From: Schistosoma haematobium
Taxonomy: Eukaryota > Platyhelminthes > Trematoda > Strigeidida > Schistosomatidae
Assembly (NCBI RefSeq): GCF_000699445.3
Contig: NC_067195.1
Location: forward strand, 82,020,569 to 82,084,568
DNA: 64,000 bases
Direction: 5' to 3'
This document shows positions 33,179-42,990 of the stretch, piece by piece (the first letter of the stretch is position 1; each line of letters begins with the position of its first letter). The position numbers and the translations under genes are program-made. A model generated the notes under the pieces. That model worked only from the letters and a program-made list of their open reading frames with translations, ran no database searches and was not told the DNA's origin.

Positions 33179-33557
33179 TACTAATCAGCATATGCTCACA
33201 AGCGATTGTCTTCAAGAGGTACTTCATGGAGTTCTAGTGAAAAGTAGTGACTAGTAAAGTTCAATCAGGTTTGTTGTGAGATAGTTACTCACTAAAAACA
33301 ATGGTTGATGTGTCATTCAATTTCATGGATTGGTTGAAGTTAAACATTAACACCGTTTGATGATGGTCGACTCAGTGATCTAGAGGTTAAGTGTTCGCGC
33401 GTGAGATCGATAGGTCTTGAGTTCCAATCTCGCTAGGCGGGATCATGGATGCGTACTGCTGAGGAGTCCCGTACTAAGATGAAACGGCCGTCGAGTGCTT
33501 TGAGGTTTTCCATGTTTGTTTAGCTTAAATTGACTCATGATCTCAACTACTAAAATA
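33179..33557 (+). repeat. HH-SINE full-length insertion with 14-bp target duplication
   Basis: The cleanest insertion in the window: ACAAAACTTATTAA occurs at 33165-33178 and again at 33558-33571, exactly flanking a 379 bp unit. The unit has head, tRNA-like part (box A zone CGACTCAGTGATCTAGAGG; B-box GAGTTCCAATCTC with one change), variant ribozyme and tail ending CTACTAAAATA. A 14-bp duplication is typical of LINE-assisted retroposition. From the HH-SINE B-box to the tail it is almost identical to the 27.7 kb copy. The ribozyme has core CTGAGGA and GAAA intact but weakened stem II. Confidence 0.92.
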
Positions 33558-33574
33558 ACAAAACTTATTAACTG

Positions 33575-35250
33575 CGTACAATAGAATGTTATTGTAGTGG
33601 TAAAAAATGCGTGTTATGGGATTATACTTGCACAGTTAATTAGCTTGTAAACATGTAATGGCTTCTCAGGAAGATTAAAATTATTTATACACAGTTTCTA
33701 ACTGAACTGAAAATCAAAGATATAATAATGATGTACGAAATAATTAATATGCAAGTAGGCATCACAAGAAATTATTCGTACTATTTTTTTACGTTTATAG
33801 AATTAATATCTCCGTAAGTCACTCATTTCTGACATTGTCTGCAACCTTTTCAATGTTCAATAAGTAAATTGTATCCAACAGTTTCGATCATTCTTTTGTT
33901 TATTTAATGGGCAAGTACTGCATACTGAAGAGTAATTTTCACTAAGGAATTCAATCTTTTTGAGGTATCTGTAACTGTATACTCTGAGTACATCCATGTA
34001 GCGCAACTCAGCAATCCAGTTGAAAAATAAATTTCGAGTAAAGCACGGCCTAGATTAAAATCTCTAGTGAAAATTACCTTTTAAAATCCAACAGTCACCT
34101 ACTACATCAATGGGAAAAATGACCGGAAATTCTGGATGTAACACATTTATTGAACCTTAATGGTATTAAGGATAAACTCTGTCGTCACTCATAAATCAGT
34201 GAAATATACAAATGACAATGTGGTCATACCTATTGTACACCGAAATCGTAATCACTAATGTCATAAATATTGTTAGGGATATGAGAAAAGAGTGAAAAAA
34301 CAAACAGTGTTTGACAGTAGTTTGTTATTAGTTCAGACTCTTTAGTCAAAAACTCTTCTAATCCCATGCACAGTTAAATCCAAAATTTATCATCTGGTAT
34401 TGTCTAACTAAATATCTAAAATCTATACAATCATATTTTATCCCATTAACTGAGTGATAGCCTATTTTACATCATGTAACTAAAAGATTATTATTCTATA
34501 TTCTATAATATGATGAATGTGTCCTACTCAAGAGTTCCAAATTAAGATATAACCACTTTTTTTAGTCTCATATGGTTTCCAATATTGGACCCCTATGTTT
34601 TTTAAGGTACAATAATATAAATCTTCGAGATGAATAAATAACCTTCATTTATTATTCACTATTTATTACTCCCTTCTAGGCTTTTTTCCACTGATATAAG
34701 CACATGTGTGTATATATCATTCCCGATATAGGCAAAGTATTCTTCCTTTGAAAATTACTTCCTCATGCATTTGAATGTGTAATTATGCATGTATGTGCGT
34801 ATATTTATATGTGTGTATGCATGTAAAACCATGTGAGCAATTATGAAACAGAGTAGTCGTGTTTATAAACAAAATCCCGATGTTTCGGTCAATATATTTT
34901 ATATTAGTTAGTCAGTAACTAGGTAAAAAAAGGTTATTACATCACCAATTGTTTAAAATTTTATGATCAATCAAAAATGTTTATTCCTCTTAGTATTTAG
35001 CACTTTCAACTAACATTAACATTTAACCAATAGAGTTGACAAGGTGATCAGAACCTGACAAAATTTGTTTTATAAGAATACAAATTAATAATGAATGTAA
35101 AAAATATAGCCACTTATTCTGAATAAAGACTATTTTTAAACATCAGTAAAGATAGTGTCTGAAGATAAGCTCAACTAGGATGACTGGATAACTCATTTGT
35201 CTTATAAATATATATATCATGGACATGCTGATGGAAACAACGTACTCGTC
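33575..35250. other. AT-rich DNA, nothing recognised
   Basis: No family match or convincing exon is recognised in this 1.7 kb. Confidence 0.45.
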
Positions 35251-35254
35251 GACT

Positions 35255-35896
35255 TAATTTTCAGGAATTGATCTCCTTCCAGGAGTTCCGCTTATCGACT
35301 TAGAATACGCAGATGATATAGTCCTATTTGGTGAAGACGCTGACAAAATGCAGTCCTTTGATAGCATTGAGCAACAATATCAAAATGTTTTAAATGCGTT
35401 TCTTTCCCTCTACATGCAAATTGTTGCTTCAGGACTGGTTTGTGTCAACATCGGAACTAAGGATAGAGAGTGAAGTAGTCGAACGCGTTGGCAACTTCAC
35501 TTATCTTGGAAGTCTGGTGTCTGACGAAATCTCAGCACGGATTCGAAAAGCTCGCTTGGATTATGCCAACTTACGTCACCTATGGCGGAGGCGAGGTATA
35601 CGTCTATCAATAAAAGGACGAGTATACTGCACGGCAGTCCGTTCTCTTTTAATTTACGGCAGCGAAACATGGCCATTAAGAGTAGAAGACACTCGTAAGC
35701 TACTAGTATTTGACCACAGATGCCTTAGAAATATTTCTGGCGTCTGCTGGGATCACCGGGTAAGTAATAGTGAGGTTAGACGCAGGGTATTAGGGAATGA
35801 TGGTAAATCAGTAGATGAGGTTGTAAATCTTCATCGACTGAATTGGTTGGGCCACGTGTTACGTATACCCGAACACCGTTTATCACGACGCCTAAT
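35255..35896 (+). pseudogene. Non-LTR retrotransposon, reverse transcriptase fragment (LINE family 2)
   Basis: The reading frame shows IDLEYADDIVLFGEDADKMQ, the RT palm motif C (YADD at 35306-35317). Near 35390 the frame shifts by one and continues RFFPSTCKLLLQDW, VGNFTYLGSL, ISARIRKARLDYANLRHLW, LIYGSETWPLRVED, FDHRCLRNISGVCWDHRVS and LNWLGHVLRIPEHRLSRRLM. This is the thumb and C-terminal region of a schistosome LINE distinct from RTE. A few residues after LGSL are deleted. The N-terminal RT motifs and any endonuclease are missing. The tail joins an HH-SINE 3' part at 35897. Confidence 0.88.
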
Positions 35897-36075
35897 GCAC
35901 TGCTCAGAAGTCCCATACATGGACAAAATTGTCGTCCAGTGATTCCAGGTTTTCAATGGTGGTTTAATATTCATTCATTCATGATATTAATCTAAATTCA
36001 GCAATCTTCACAATCCTATACTAATAATTATTATATGCTCACTAGTGAATAGCTTCAAGATGGATTTATTAGAAA
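35897..36075 (+). repeat. HH-SINE ribozyme and tail, then start of a next unit
   Basis: It starts at CACTGCTCAGAAGTCCCATA (ribozyme with G5 changed to C and GAAA changed to AAAA), passes through the tail (CAATCTTCACAATCCTATAC) and enters a new head (TATATGCTCACTAGTGAATAG), giving a tail-to-head junction. It begins inside the LINE 2 open frame, which therefore ends in SINE sequence. Confidence 0.82.
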
Positions 36076-36354
36076 ATGGTAAATTACTTGAATATTAAGA
36101 TTCTAATCGGATTATAACTGAAGATTTAGAAAAGTTTTTTTAATTTTTAGATAAATAATAGTGGTGATAATTTCAAAGTGTTGAATAAAGTAAAATGTTT
36201 GCTACTTATTATGATACTTTTCTCTGAAAATCTTCAATTTAAACTTGGTTAGTAGTTCATATTTCAGATAATTCACTGTTACTTTTTATCGGATGAATAA
36301 TTTAGTAATTAATTTACCTAAGTATGTTACAATTCATTAAGTTTATTAACTTGT

Positions 36355-36425
36355 AGTGTAGTCAACAGAACACGGGTGGGGGCAATCGAATGTATTTGAT
36401 ACAAAATTACAGAGCATCTCAATCA
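36355..36425 (-). repeat. Family D repeat, right end (split copy)
   Basis: TTGTAGTGTAGTCAACAGAA, CACGGG and GGCAATCGAATGTATTTGAT match the family D end in minus orientation. The remainder resumes at 36876. Confidence 0.75.
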
Positions 36426-36506
36426 ATCAATCAATCAGTCAGTCAGTCTGCTACTACGTAGGACCAGGCACATATATGCATCTCAATAAGATCTGAGAAC
36501 TATATA
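36417..36506. repeat. (TCAA)n/(TCAG)n tract and unclassified segment
   Basis: The tract AATCAATCAATCAATCAG with GTCAGTCAGTC, followed by CTGCTACTACGTAGGACCAG, separates the split family D copy from the SINE. It looks like the simple-sequence end of another inserted element. Confidence 0.5.
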
Positions 36507-36748
36507 TTATGTTTTTGATTGAGATCATGAACCGATTGATGTTAGACCATCACAATTGAAAACCTGGAAGCACTGGACGGCCGTTTCGTCCTATTGTGGG
36601 ACTCCTCAGCAGTGCGCACCCACGACCCCGCTCGCGGGATTCGAACCCAGGGCCTTCGGTCTCTCACGCGAACGCTTAACCAACTGGACCACTGAGCCGG
36701 CATCCAATGGTGATAGTTTCTAACATCAACCAATCCACGAAATTGGGT
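36507..36748 (-). repeat. HH-SINE, left arm of a long foldback, ribozyme intact
   Basis: The tail is GTTTTTGATTGAGATCATGA; B-box complement GGGATTCGAACCCAGGGCC is perfect; box A zone CCACTGAGCCGGCATCC. It joins a plus-strand copy at about 36749 (GGGTTCAAATCCCGCGAGCG). Confidence 0.9.
36570..36615 (-). ncRNA. Hammerhead ribozyme, HH-SINE type, intact by eye
   Basis: Minus strand: GCACTG/CAGTGC stem I perfect; core CTGAGGA; stem II GTCC/GGAC with loop CACAATA; GAAA; stem III palindrome ACGGCCGT; C17 at 36576. Predicted cleavage is between 36576 and 36575. The perfect palindromic stem III without loop would favour pairing between two RNA units (dimeric hammerhead). Confidence 0.88.
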
Positions 36749-36870
36749 TCAAATCCCGCGAGCGGGATCGTGGATGCGCACTGCTGAAGAGTTCATTGCT
36801 TCCAGGTTTTCAATTGTGGTGGTCTAACATCAATCGGTTCATGATCTCAGTCAAAAACTTAATAATCTCC
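36749..36870 (+). repeat. HH-SINE 3' half, right arm of the foldback, ribozyme deleted
   Basis: It runs from the B-box through GCGCACTGCTGAAGAG, then jumps to TTGCTTCCAGG: the central ribozyme (stem II, GAAA, stem III) is missing. The outer part TTTTCAATTGTGG...GTTCATGATCTCAGTCAAAAAC is complementary to the left arm. Confidence 0.87.
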
Positions 36871-36875
36871 CCTAT

Positions 36876-37066
36876 CATTAATTTGCAAAATGTCCACCAA
36901 TTGTCTCAAAATGCCTCAGACTTCGTTGTTCTTACATTTTCATACAAATTGAATTCTATTCCCGCTCTTGCTTTCTTGATCTTCCCTCATCTTCTGCTGC
37001 CAGACATCACATTCCTAACCCGCATAATATACTACTTATATCAATATAAGTAGCACGCACCATAGT
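36876..37066 (-). repeat. Family D repeat, left part (split copy)
   Basis: TTTGCAAAATGTCCACCAAT, CTTGATCTTCCC, TCTTCTGCTGCCAGACA and TATATCAATATAAGTAGCAC complete the copy begun at 36355. A compound insertion of about 450 bp separates the halves. Confidence 0.78.
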
Positions 37067-37344
37067 AGCTACATATGAAAAGTGTGACAAACTACAGTGA
37101 ATAAACTGTAAATACTGAAAGGATTATTTTCTAATGGATATAATTAGTACTGTAAATTGTTTGTAACATAGATTTCAAAATAACTTAAATAGATCAAACT
37201 CAGTGATGTAATAAGTGCAAGGAAGAGTTAGAGAAAAAAAGTTGCAAAAAAATGCAACGAAGGAAAATTTATCACCAAGGTAAGGAAAGATTAGTAACTA
37301 TCTCCTTTTGAACATATAAGTCAGGTTTTTGATGCTTGATAGCA

Positions 37345-37908
37345 ACTTACTTACGCTTGTTATTCCCAATGGAGCATAGGCCGCCGGCCAGCATACTCAA
37401 ATCCACTCTGTCTTGAGCCTTCCCTCCCAGTTCTATCCATTTGTTGTTCATCCTTCTCATGTCTGTCTCCATTTCTCGGCGTAATGTATCCTCTGTTCTT
37501 CCTCTCCTCCTTTGGCCTTGAGGATTCCATGTGAGGGCTTGCCTTGTGACACAGTTGAGTGCTTTCCTTAATGTGTGCCCTATCCACTTCCAGCGCTTCT
37601 TTCTGACTTCTTCCTCCGCTGAAATCTGGTTTGTTCTCTCCCACAGTAGGTTGTTGCTGATAGTGTATGACCGACGGATCCGAAGTATTTTGCGTAGACA
37701 GCTGTTAATAAACACTTGTATCTTCTGGATGATGACTTTCGTGGTTCTCCAAGTTTCCTCCCCATATAGTAGAACTGTCTCGACATTTGTATTGAAAATC
37801 CTGACTTTGGTGTTCGGTGATAGTTGTTTTTAGTTCCAGATGTTCTTCAATTGTAAATATAATACTGTTGCCTTTCCGATCCGCGCCTTCATATCTACGT
37901 CAGATTCT
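37345..37908 (-). pseudogene. RTE LINE 3' end (divergent subfamily)
   Basis: Open minus-strand frame 37347-37715 (122 codons) reads [53 protein letters not shown] and [17 protein letters not shown], with the preceding LYG.E.W..T...K part in another frame after a stop. It differs clearly from the 46.9 kb copy, so it is a separate subfamily or an older copy. It lacks the RT catalytic region, and its 5' break abuts a PLE endonuclease fragment. Confidence 0.87.
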
Positions 37909-37910
37909 GA

Positions 37911-38285
37911 TAGAAACGGCTTCAGTAAGCTTCAAAAGACTGGAGTTTGGCTGCTTACTAATCACCTTGAAAGATTGCATGGTATCGACCTGATGTCCTG
38001 TATTCAAGAGATGTTTAGTGTTTGCACTGTTTAGAGTCTTTCTTTCTCTTATTCTGAGGTCTTTTAGAACATGTTTAAAAAAATCTAGGATATGCTTTCC
38101 TTTCTGTTTGGCTAATGTAGCTATTTGATAGGTACACGTAAATTTATAAATACAGTTGATGGTAACATAAAAGGTGTGCTTATCAACCTTTGATTGAGTT
38201 ATTGAATATGTTTTATACAGTACTTTACTTGATAAGGTTTTCGAGAATTTTCCTGGTAAATCGAAGTACCTGAAGAGAGTATTCT
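37911..38285 (-). pseudogene. Penelope-like element: GIY-YIG endonuclease fragment, about 125 codons
   Basis: The minus strand is open from about 38274 and reads RYFDLPGKFSKTLSSK, KVDKHTFYVTINCIYKFTC, LRIRERKTLNSANTKHLLNT, GHQVDTMQSFKVISK and LKLTEAVSI. The CIYKFTC block, then a helix, then TKHLL.TGH and FKVI correspond to the GIY-YIG endonuclease of Penelope-like elements. The expected YIGR-type segment after the cysteine reads TYQIATLAK, so the catalytic residues are lost. It is the longest PLE piece in the window. It ends abruptly at the RTE junction. Confidence 0.75.
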
Positions 38286-38619
38286 TTACTCATATATATT
38301 TATGTGTGTTTAAAATGTCAATTTAAGTTATAGTTGAGAAAATTAGTAAATTAGAAAGAATAAACACTAAACTATAATTCAGTTGTTTAAATTAAATTTT
38401 ATATTAAAGTGTAAAAATTCAAAAATCATAACCATATTAGTTAGTTTTATTTATGGTTAAATTCATAATCGCCATACGTTCTTGCTTCATTTCCCTTTTC
38501 CTCACCCCTTGTGAAATGAATGATTTATTGAAACAGGTGGTTTAAATCATTCAATTGTAAATAGTTGTCAGCCATCAACTATCTGTAATATCGACAAATG
38601 ATCAATCTAAAAAAACAGG

Positions 38620-38656
38620 ATTTATATCTATGTATGTATGTATGTATGTATGTATG
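38620..38656. repeat. (TATG)n microsatellite
   Basis: Tandem TATG units. Confidence 0.9.
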
Positions 38657-38777
38657 TTTGAATTAAGTAATTTTATATATCCATTCATTACTATGCAGAC
38701 AAAATGTTTAGTTTGATATTGAAATATCCATCGACTGAATACACTGTTGAATGATAGCTATTGATGAACTCAGTGGC

Positions 38778-38778
38778 C

Positions 38779-38818
<40 letters not shown>
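38778..38818. repeat. (GAT)n microsatellite
   Basis: About 13 perfect GAT units. Open frames reading through it as poly-Asp or poly-Met are artefacts. Confidence 0.92.
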
Positions 38819-38819
<1 letters not shown>

Positions 38820-39302
38820 CTCGAATTCAGTCTCTCTAATGGATCAACAATTAATTTCATTGATAAATTACAACTTCAGTTTTATGAATCTCTTCTTGCT
38901 CTATATATGTATATTGTGTATGTTTGTGTATATGTATTACAGATGAAGTAATGTGAATAGAAACATGTCCTATACATATTTACACATTATTGTGTAATAT
39001 AGTCGATAAGAAAAAAGTGGTATCCTAACAACAAATGGATGAATTAAGATATTGCTTTTAGGTTTAACATGTCGGACAAAAAAAGAGGGGTAAATTCATT
39101 TGCTTGTCAAAAAAAGATGTTTTCATAAATACATACATGTTATTATATGTATATCAGACAAGTAGGAATCGATAATAGATGAGAAACAAAGAAACTAAGA
39201 TTAAGCCCATCGATTACATAGTTATAGTGATACAAAATAAAAATAAACATTTTACTATTTATTGTTTTATCTCGTACAAATTGGGAAATCATTTTTATTT
39301 TT

Positions 39303-39612
39303 TTTGGTTGAGATCATGAATTAATTGATGTTAGACCACCGTTGGAAACCTGGAAGCACTGGACGGCCGTTTCGTCCTAGTATGGGACTTCTCAGCAGTG
39401 CGCATCCACGATCCCGTACCCCGTGGGATTCGAACCCAGGGCCTACTGGCTTCGAGCCTGAGCACTTAACCATTAGACTACTGAGCCGGCATCCAATGGT
39501 GTTAGTGTCTAACATCAACCAATCCACGAAATTGCGCGACCACCTTCCATTGTACTGAGGTAGATACCTGTCTCTACCCGACACGGATTAGCTCCACTGG
39601 TCACGACTTCTC
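39303..39612 (-). repeat. HH-SINE near full length, ribozyme with G8 changed to A
   Basis: B-box GGGATTCGAACCCAGGGCC complement and box A zone are perfect. The ribozyme has perfect stem I (GCACTG/CAGTGC), stem II and stem III (ACGGCCGT), but the core is CTGAGAA: invariant G8, a catalytic guanosine, is A. It should fold but not cut. Confidence 0.9.
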
Positions 39613-39887
39613 ATATGAAGAATTAAACGTGTTACTAATCTTGATAAACTTAATATTTGTGTGTATTAAGAATTATATGAAATTTTAATGGATGAATCGT
39701 ACAAACTGAGAAAAAAGAAATGAACAACCGATGTTGGTGTGCTACAAATGAGGGAGTGGTGGTTGTAGTTTTAGAAATAAATTGAAATAAACTATGATTG
39801 GTTTGAAACAGACAATTTTTGTTATATAATGTTAAATAAGAATAAAGACAGTTTAACAATATAATTGAATTAAACATGGAAATATCT

Positions 39888-39966
39888 CATTGAAAGAGCT
39901 TGAATCAGATTGCCAGGCGAAACGTTGGATCTGCTTCAAACTCTTTCGCTGAGATTTTACAAATAC
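39888..39966. repeat. Short inverted-repeat element
   Basis: CTCATTGAAAGAGCTTGAA and TTCAAACTCTTTCGCTGAG are imperfect inverted copies around AGATTGCCAGGCGAAACGTT. It resembles family H in layout (inverted arms around GGCGAAACGTTG). Confidence 0.5.
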
Positions 39967-40029
39967 ATTCTTCTTCTTTAAATAACTTACTGGATTTTTA
40001 GAGATTGGTGAACTTTCATACTTTTTATC

Positions 40030-40312
40030 ATGGTCTGATCTTAGTTAGACAATCATTGAGAACGTGAAAGCACTAGATGAATGTTTCGTCCTAGTAAGGG
40101 ATTACTTAATAATGCATTAAAAAGCCCGCAACTGGGAATGGAATCTAGAACCTTAGATCTTGTGCACTAACGATTAACCTCTAGATCACTGAGCCGGCAT
40201 CCATCTAACTTCGATCAATTTGGAATACTGGACGACAAACTTATGTCATTTTAATTAGGTATCTTTTTCACATCAGAGACAGTAGAACTTCTTTGATCAC
40301 GGTTTCTTACTA
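40030..40312 (-). repeat. Degraded HH-SINE, left arm
   Basis: GTTTCGTCCTAGTAAGGGAT, CCTCTAGATCACTGAGCCGG and ATCCATCTAACTTCGATCAA keep order. The ribozyme core is lost (TTAAGTAATCC). Confidence 0.7.
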
Positions 40313-40314
40313 GG

Positions 40315-40398
40315 AGTTCGTACTAGGACTAAATGGCCGTCCAATGTCTCAAGATTTCCCATATTTATCTAAGTTGGATCGGCTCATGATTTCAATAA
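40315..40398 (+). repeat. HH-SINE ribozyme and tail, right arm
   Basis: GGAGTTCGTACTAGGACTAA, ATGGCCGTCCAATG and GGCTCATGATTTCAATAAAG form the right half of an inverted pair with the previous feature. GAAA reads TAAA. Confidence 0.7.
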
Positions 40399-40627
40399 AG
40401 TTAATATATTGACTGAAATTATAGTCAGTTGATTATGAACTTTGACGATATCGAGTATAGACTTACATTTCAATTGATTTTTAAGTTATCAAAGTCAATG
40501 ATGATCTCTTGTAAAAGTATGTAGGAATCAATAAAAAAACGCTGGTCAAAATGCTTAACCAGTAAGCATATTCTTGAAATTTTCTATGCACAGTTCACAA
40601 AACTAAATAATATGTTTATAAAATCTT

Positions 40628-40815
40628 ATGATTGAGATCATGGATCGATCAATGCTAGACCACCATTAAGAACCTGGGAGTACTGGACGACCGTTTCGTC
40701 CTAGTGTGGGACTCCTGAGCAGTGAGCATCCAGGACCTTCGGTCACGCTCGTGAACGCTTAAACTCTAGACAACTGAACCGGCATTCAACAGTGTTAATG
40801 TCCACGAAAATGTTA
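40628..40815 (-). repeat. HH-SINE copy, ribozyme with G5 changed to C
   Basis: Minus strand: stem II GTCCCACACTAGGAC and GAAAC are good, but the core is CTCAGGA. The spacer between ribozyme and tRNA-like part is shortened and the head is truncated after TTAATGTCCACG. Confidence 0.82.
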
Positions 40816-40829
40816 ATTGGACAATTCAC

Positions 40830-41480
40830 AAACTCATCGACAATTCTAATGTCTATCACCAGAGGTTCTAGAACTTCAAGGTGATAGTAATCTTATAAAT
40901 TCGCTTATTTTCTGCATATAATCTTATTTTTCGAATATAACTTATTCTATAATTCCGGCTTTATATTTTTGTTTATATTTCAAGAGTCAAAGACTTTGGA
41001 AGACTACGAAGTAGTCAGGAATTCAGTTTTTCAGGTGCTTACAATACAGGACGTGTTAAACTTAAAAAGCTTTCTTTCATGAAATTGATCTTAAATTTGT
41101 AAATTAAAAAACTACCCATGGCTATATTATATTTTTATAAAAGATATTTATTGATAACATTTGTTGAAATCACTTTAATTACGGTCAAAAACGAGAGAAT
41201 AATCAGTGTTTTATTGGTTTAACTAAATTTTATTACAGAATGTCTATCGATGAAGTCGGGAATGACTAAAATGAACGGATTTATTGAATGATCACCTAAC
41301 CATCTATTACTTTAACATAGTGCATGTTATTTTTGAGTCAGTAATATTAGCGATCTTATTGCAACTTTATTGATATAGTTCGACTATCAATAAAAATTTA
41401 AACAAAGACCAAATATGTTACTACCTAGTGACTAATCAAGCATTATTGCACACCATTCCTGCAGGATGTTGGCTGCGGCA
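40830..41480. other. AT-rich DNA, nothing recognised
   Basis: No supported feature. Confidence 0.45.
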
Positions 41481-41489
41481 CATTAGGCT

Positions 41490-41655
41490 CAGTGACAATG
41501 TCTGAGACTGTCAAACTAGATGACATAGCTTCGAATTCTATAAAGAGGAGCAATTTCTCTCAAGATTTTATGCATACCTTGATGATAAGTGCCAACTAAA
41601 TGCGGGAACTCAGTCTAGGATTTTGTACTAACGACTTCCAACCACATCAAGAACT
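41490..41655 (+). repeat. Family F tRNA-like repeat, degraded
   Basis: Order on the + strand: GGCTCAGTGACAATGTCTGA (box A zone), GCTTCGAATTCTA (B-box), GAGGAGCAATTTCTCTCAAG, CATACCTTGATGATAAGTGC and CAACT, then a disrupted hammerhead-like end. The better copies are at 52.3-52.9 kb. Confidence 0.6.
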
Positions 41656-41659
41656 TTTT

Positions 41660-42855
41660 TATTATTATACAGTGTATTATTCCATTCTTCATAACATTCA
41701 AGTTATGTGGAGTAAAGTTATTGAAGAGTGAGGTTTAATTTTTGTTAAGAACTAATGGCTGAAGATAATCGACTTGAAGACTTAGATCTATTTCTTACTT
41801 AAGGGCTTCCTGTTCATACCTTTCATTCAAGCCGTCAAAAATGTATAGATTTGTTCATAAATCATTGTATGAGATTTTATTTACCTCATTCAGTTGCCGA
41901 AAATGTCACCCAATTCTCCTTGACGTTAGAATCATTCATCAGATGACAGTCTACATAATAATGGTCATCTTTTCTACTTATTGTTAATATCAGCTTTCAA
42001 AAACTAATTTTATTTCTTACTTCTACAGTAAAACTTTCCCTCTTGTATCAACTCAAAAAATCTTTCATAAAGAAGAAAAGATATATTAGACGAAAACAAT
42101 GGAATAATGATGACATTTTAAATGCCCCTGTTTTTCTCCCCATAAAATGTATGCACATAAATGTTGATAATATTGACATGATAAGAAAAAAAGGGGAGCC
42201 CTAGTGTTGTGTGCGTATATGTGTATTTTCGCTTTGTTTTGTGTCAACAATCAAAAGTTCATTCTATATTCGACCTGGTTTAATTTGAAATTCAAATTAG
42301 TAAGTAAAAGAGTTTATTATTTAATTTATTCGTTTTCTTAAAAGGAAAAAACATCCCCTAAATAATCCCTTTCTCTTTTTTATTTGTTTATTTGTTTATT
42401 AACAATATCCTATATTCTGTTTACTAATAACCTTGTCAGTGTGAAATAAAAATTTCCATTCTTCTTACCTCTCCTCTTAGTCTTTTTCTCCTTTTCCATT
42501 AAACCTTTATTGTTGTTATTTAAAGCAACCATGCTGTGATAGTGGTGGTGGTGGTAGTAGGGTAGAACAGGGTTAGGGCGGTTACTGACGAAAGCAATTA
42601 CATGAAGCTTTTAAAATATTCTACATACAGTGGATGTAAGCAATCAATAAAGGAAATGTATCTTATTCATTGTCATTTGCTTACTCGATAGAACTTTCAG
42701 GTGTTACATTATCAGTGATGTGGAAAAACAGTTTAAATCGATAGCATACAAATGCATTTCTATACGGAGAAATAATAATAAATATTTAATCATAACTTTA
42801 CTCAAACTTGTTGATCATGAAAGCGAAATAAATACGGTTATTATTAATAAAGGGT
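41660..42855. other. AT-rich DNA, nothing recognised
   Basis: Only simple sequence (for example GGT repeats near 42545) is visible. Confidence 0.45.
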
Positions 42856-42859
42856 TCTG

Positions 42860-42990
42860 TGGAGGTCATAGGATTTTCATAGATTTTAATTCATAAACTA
42901 ATCTTCGTTAGATCATTATTGAAAACCTGGAAGCATTGGACGGGCATTTCATTCTAGTACGGGGTTTCTTAACAGTGTGATCACTAGGGC
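42860..42990 (-). repeat. HH-SINE tail and ribozyme, left arm
   Basis: GTTCTGTGGAGGTCATAGG (tail leader), TAGATCATTATTGAAAACCT and GGAAGCATTGGACGGGCATT are visible. The ribozyme is degraded. Confidence 0.65.

Noticed and set aside
38751..38951. Open frames with poly-Asp or poly-Met
   Set aside because: They read through a (GAT)n microsatellite; two overlapping frames are open for the same reason.
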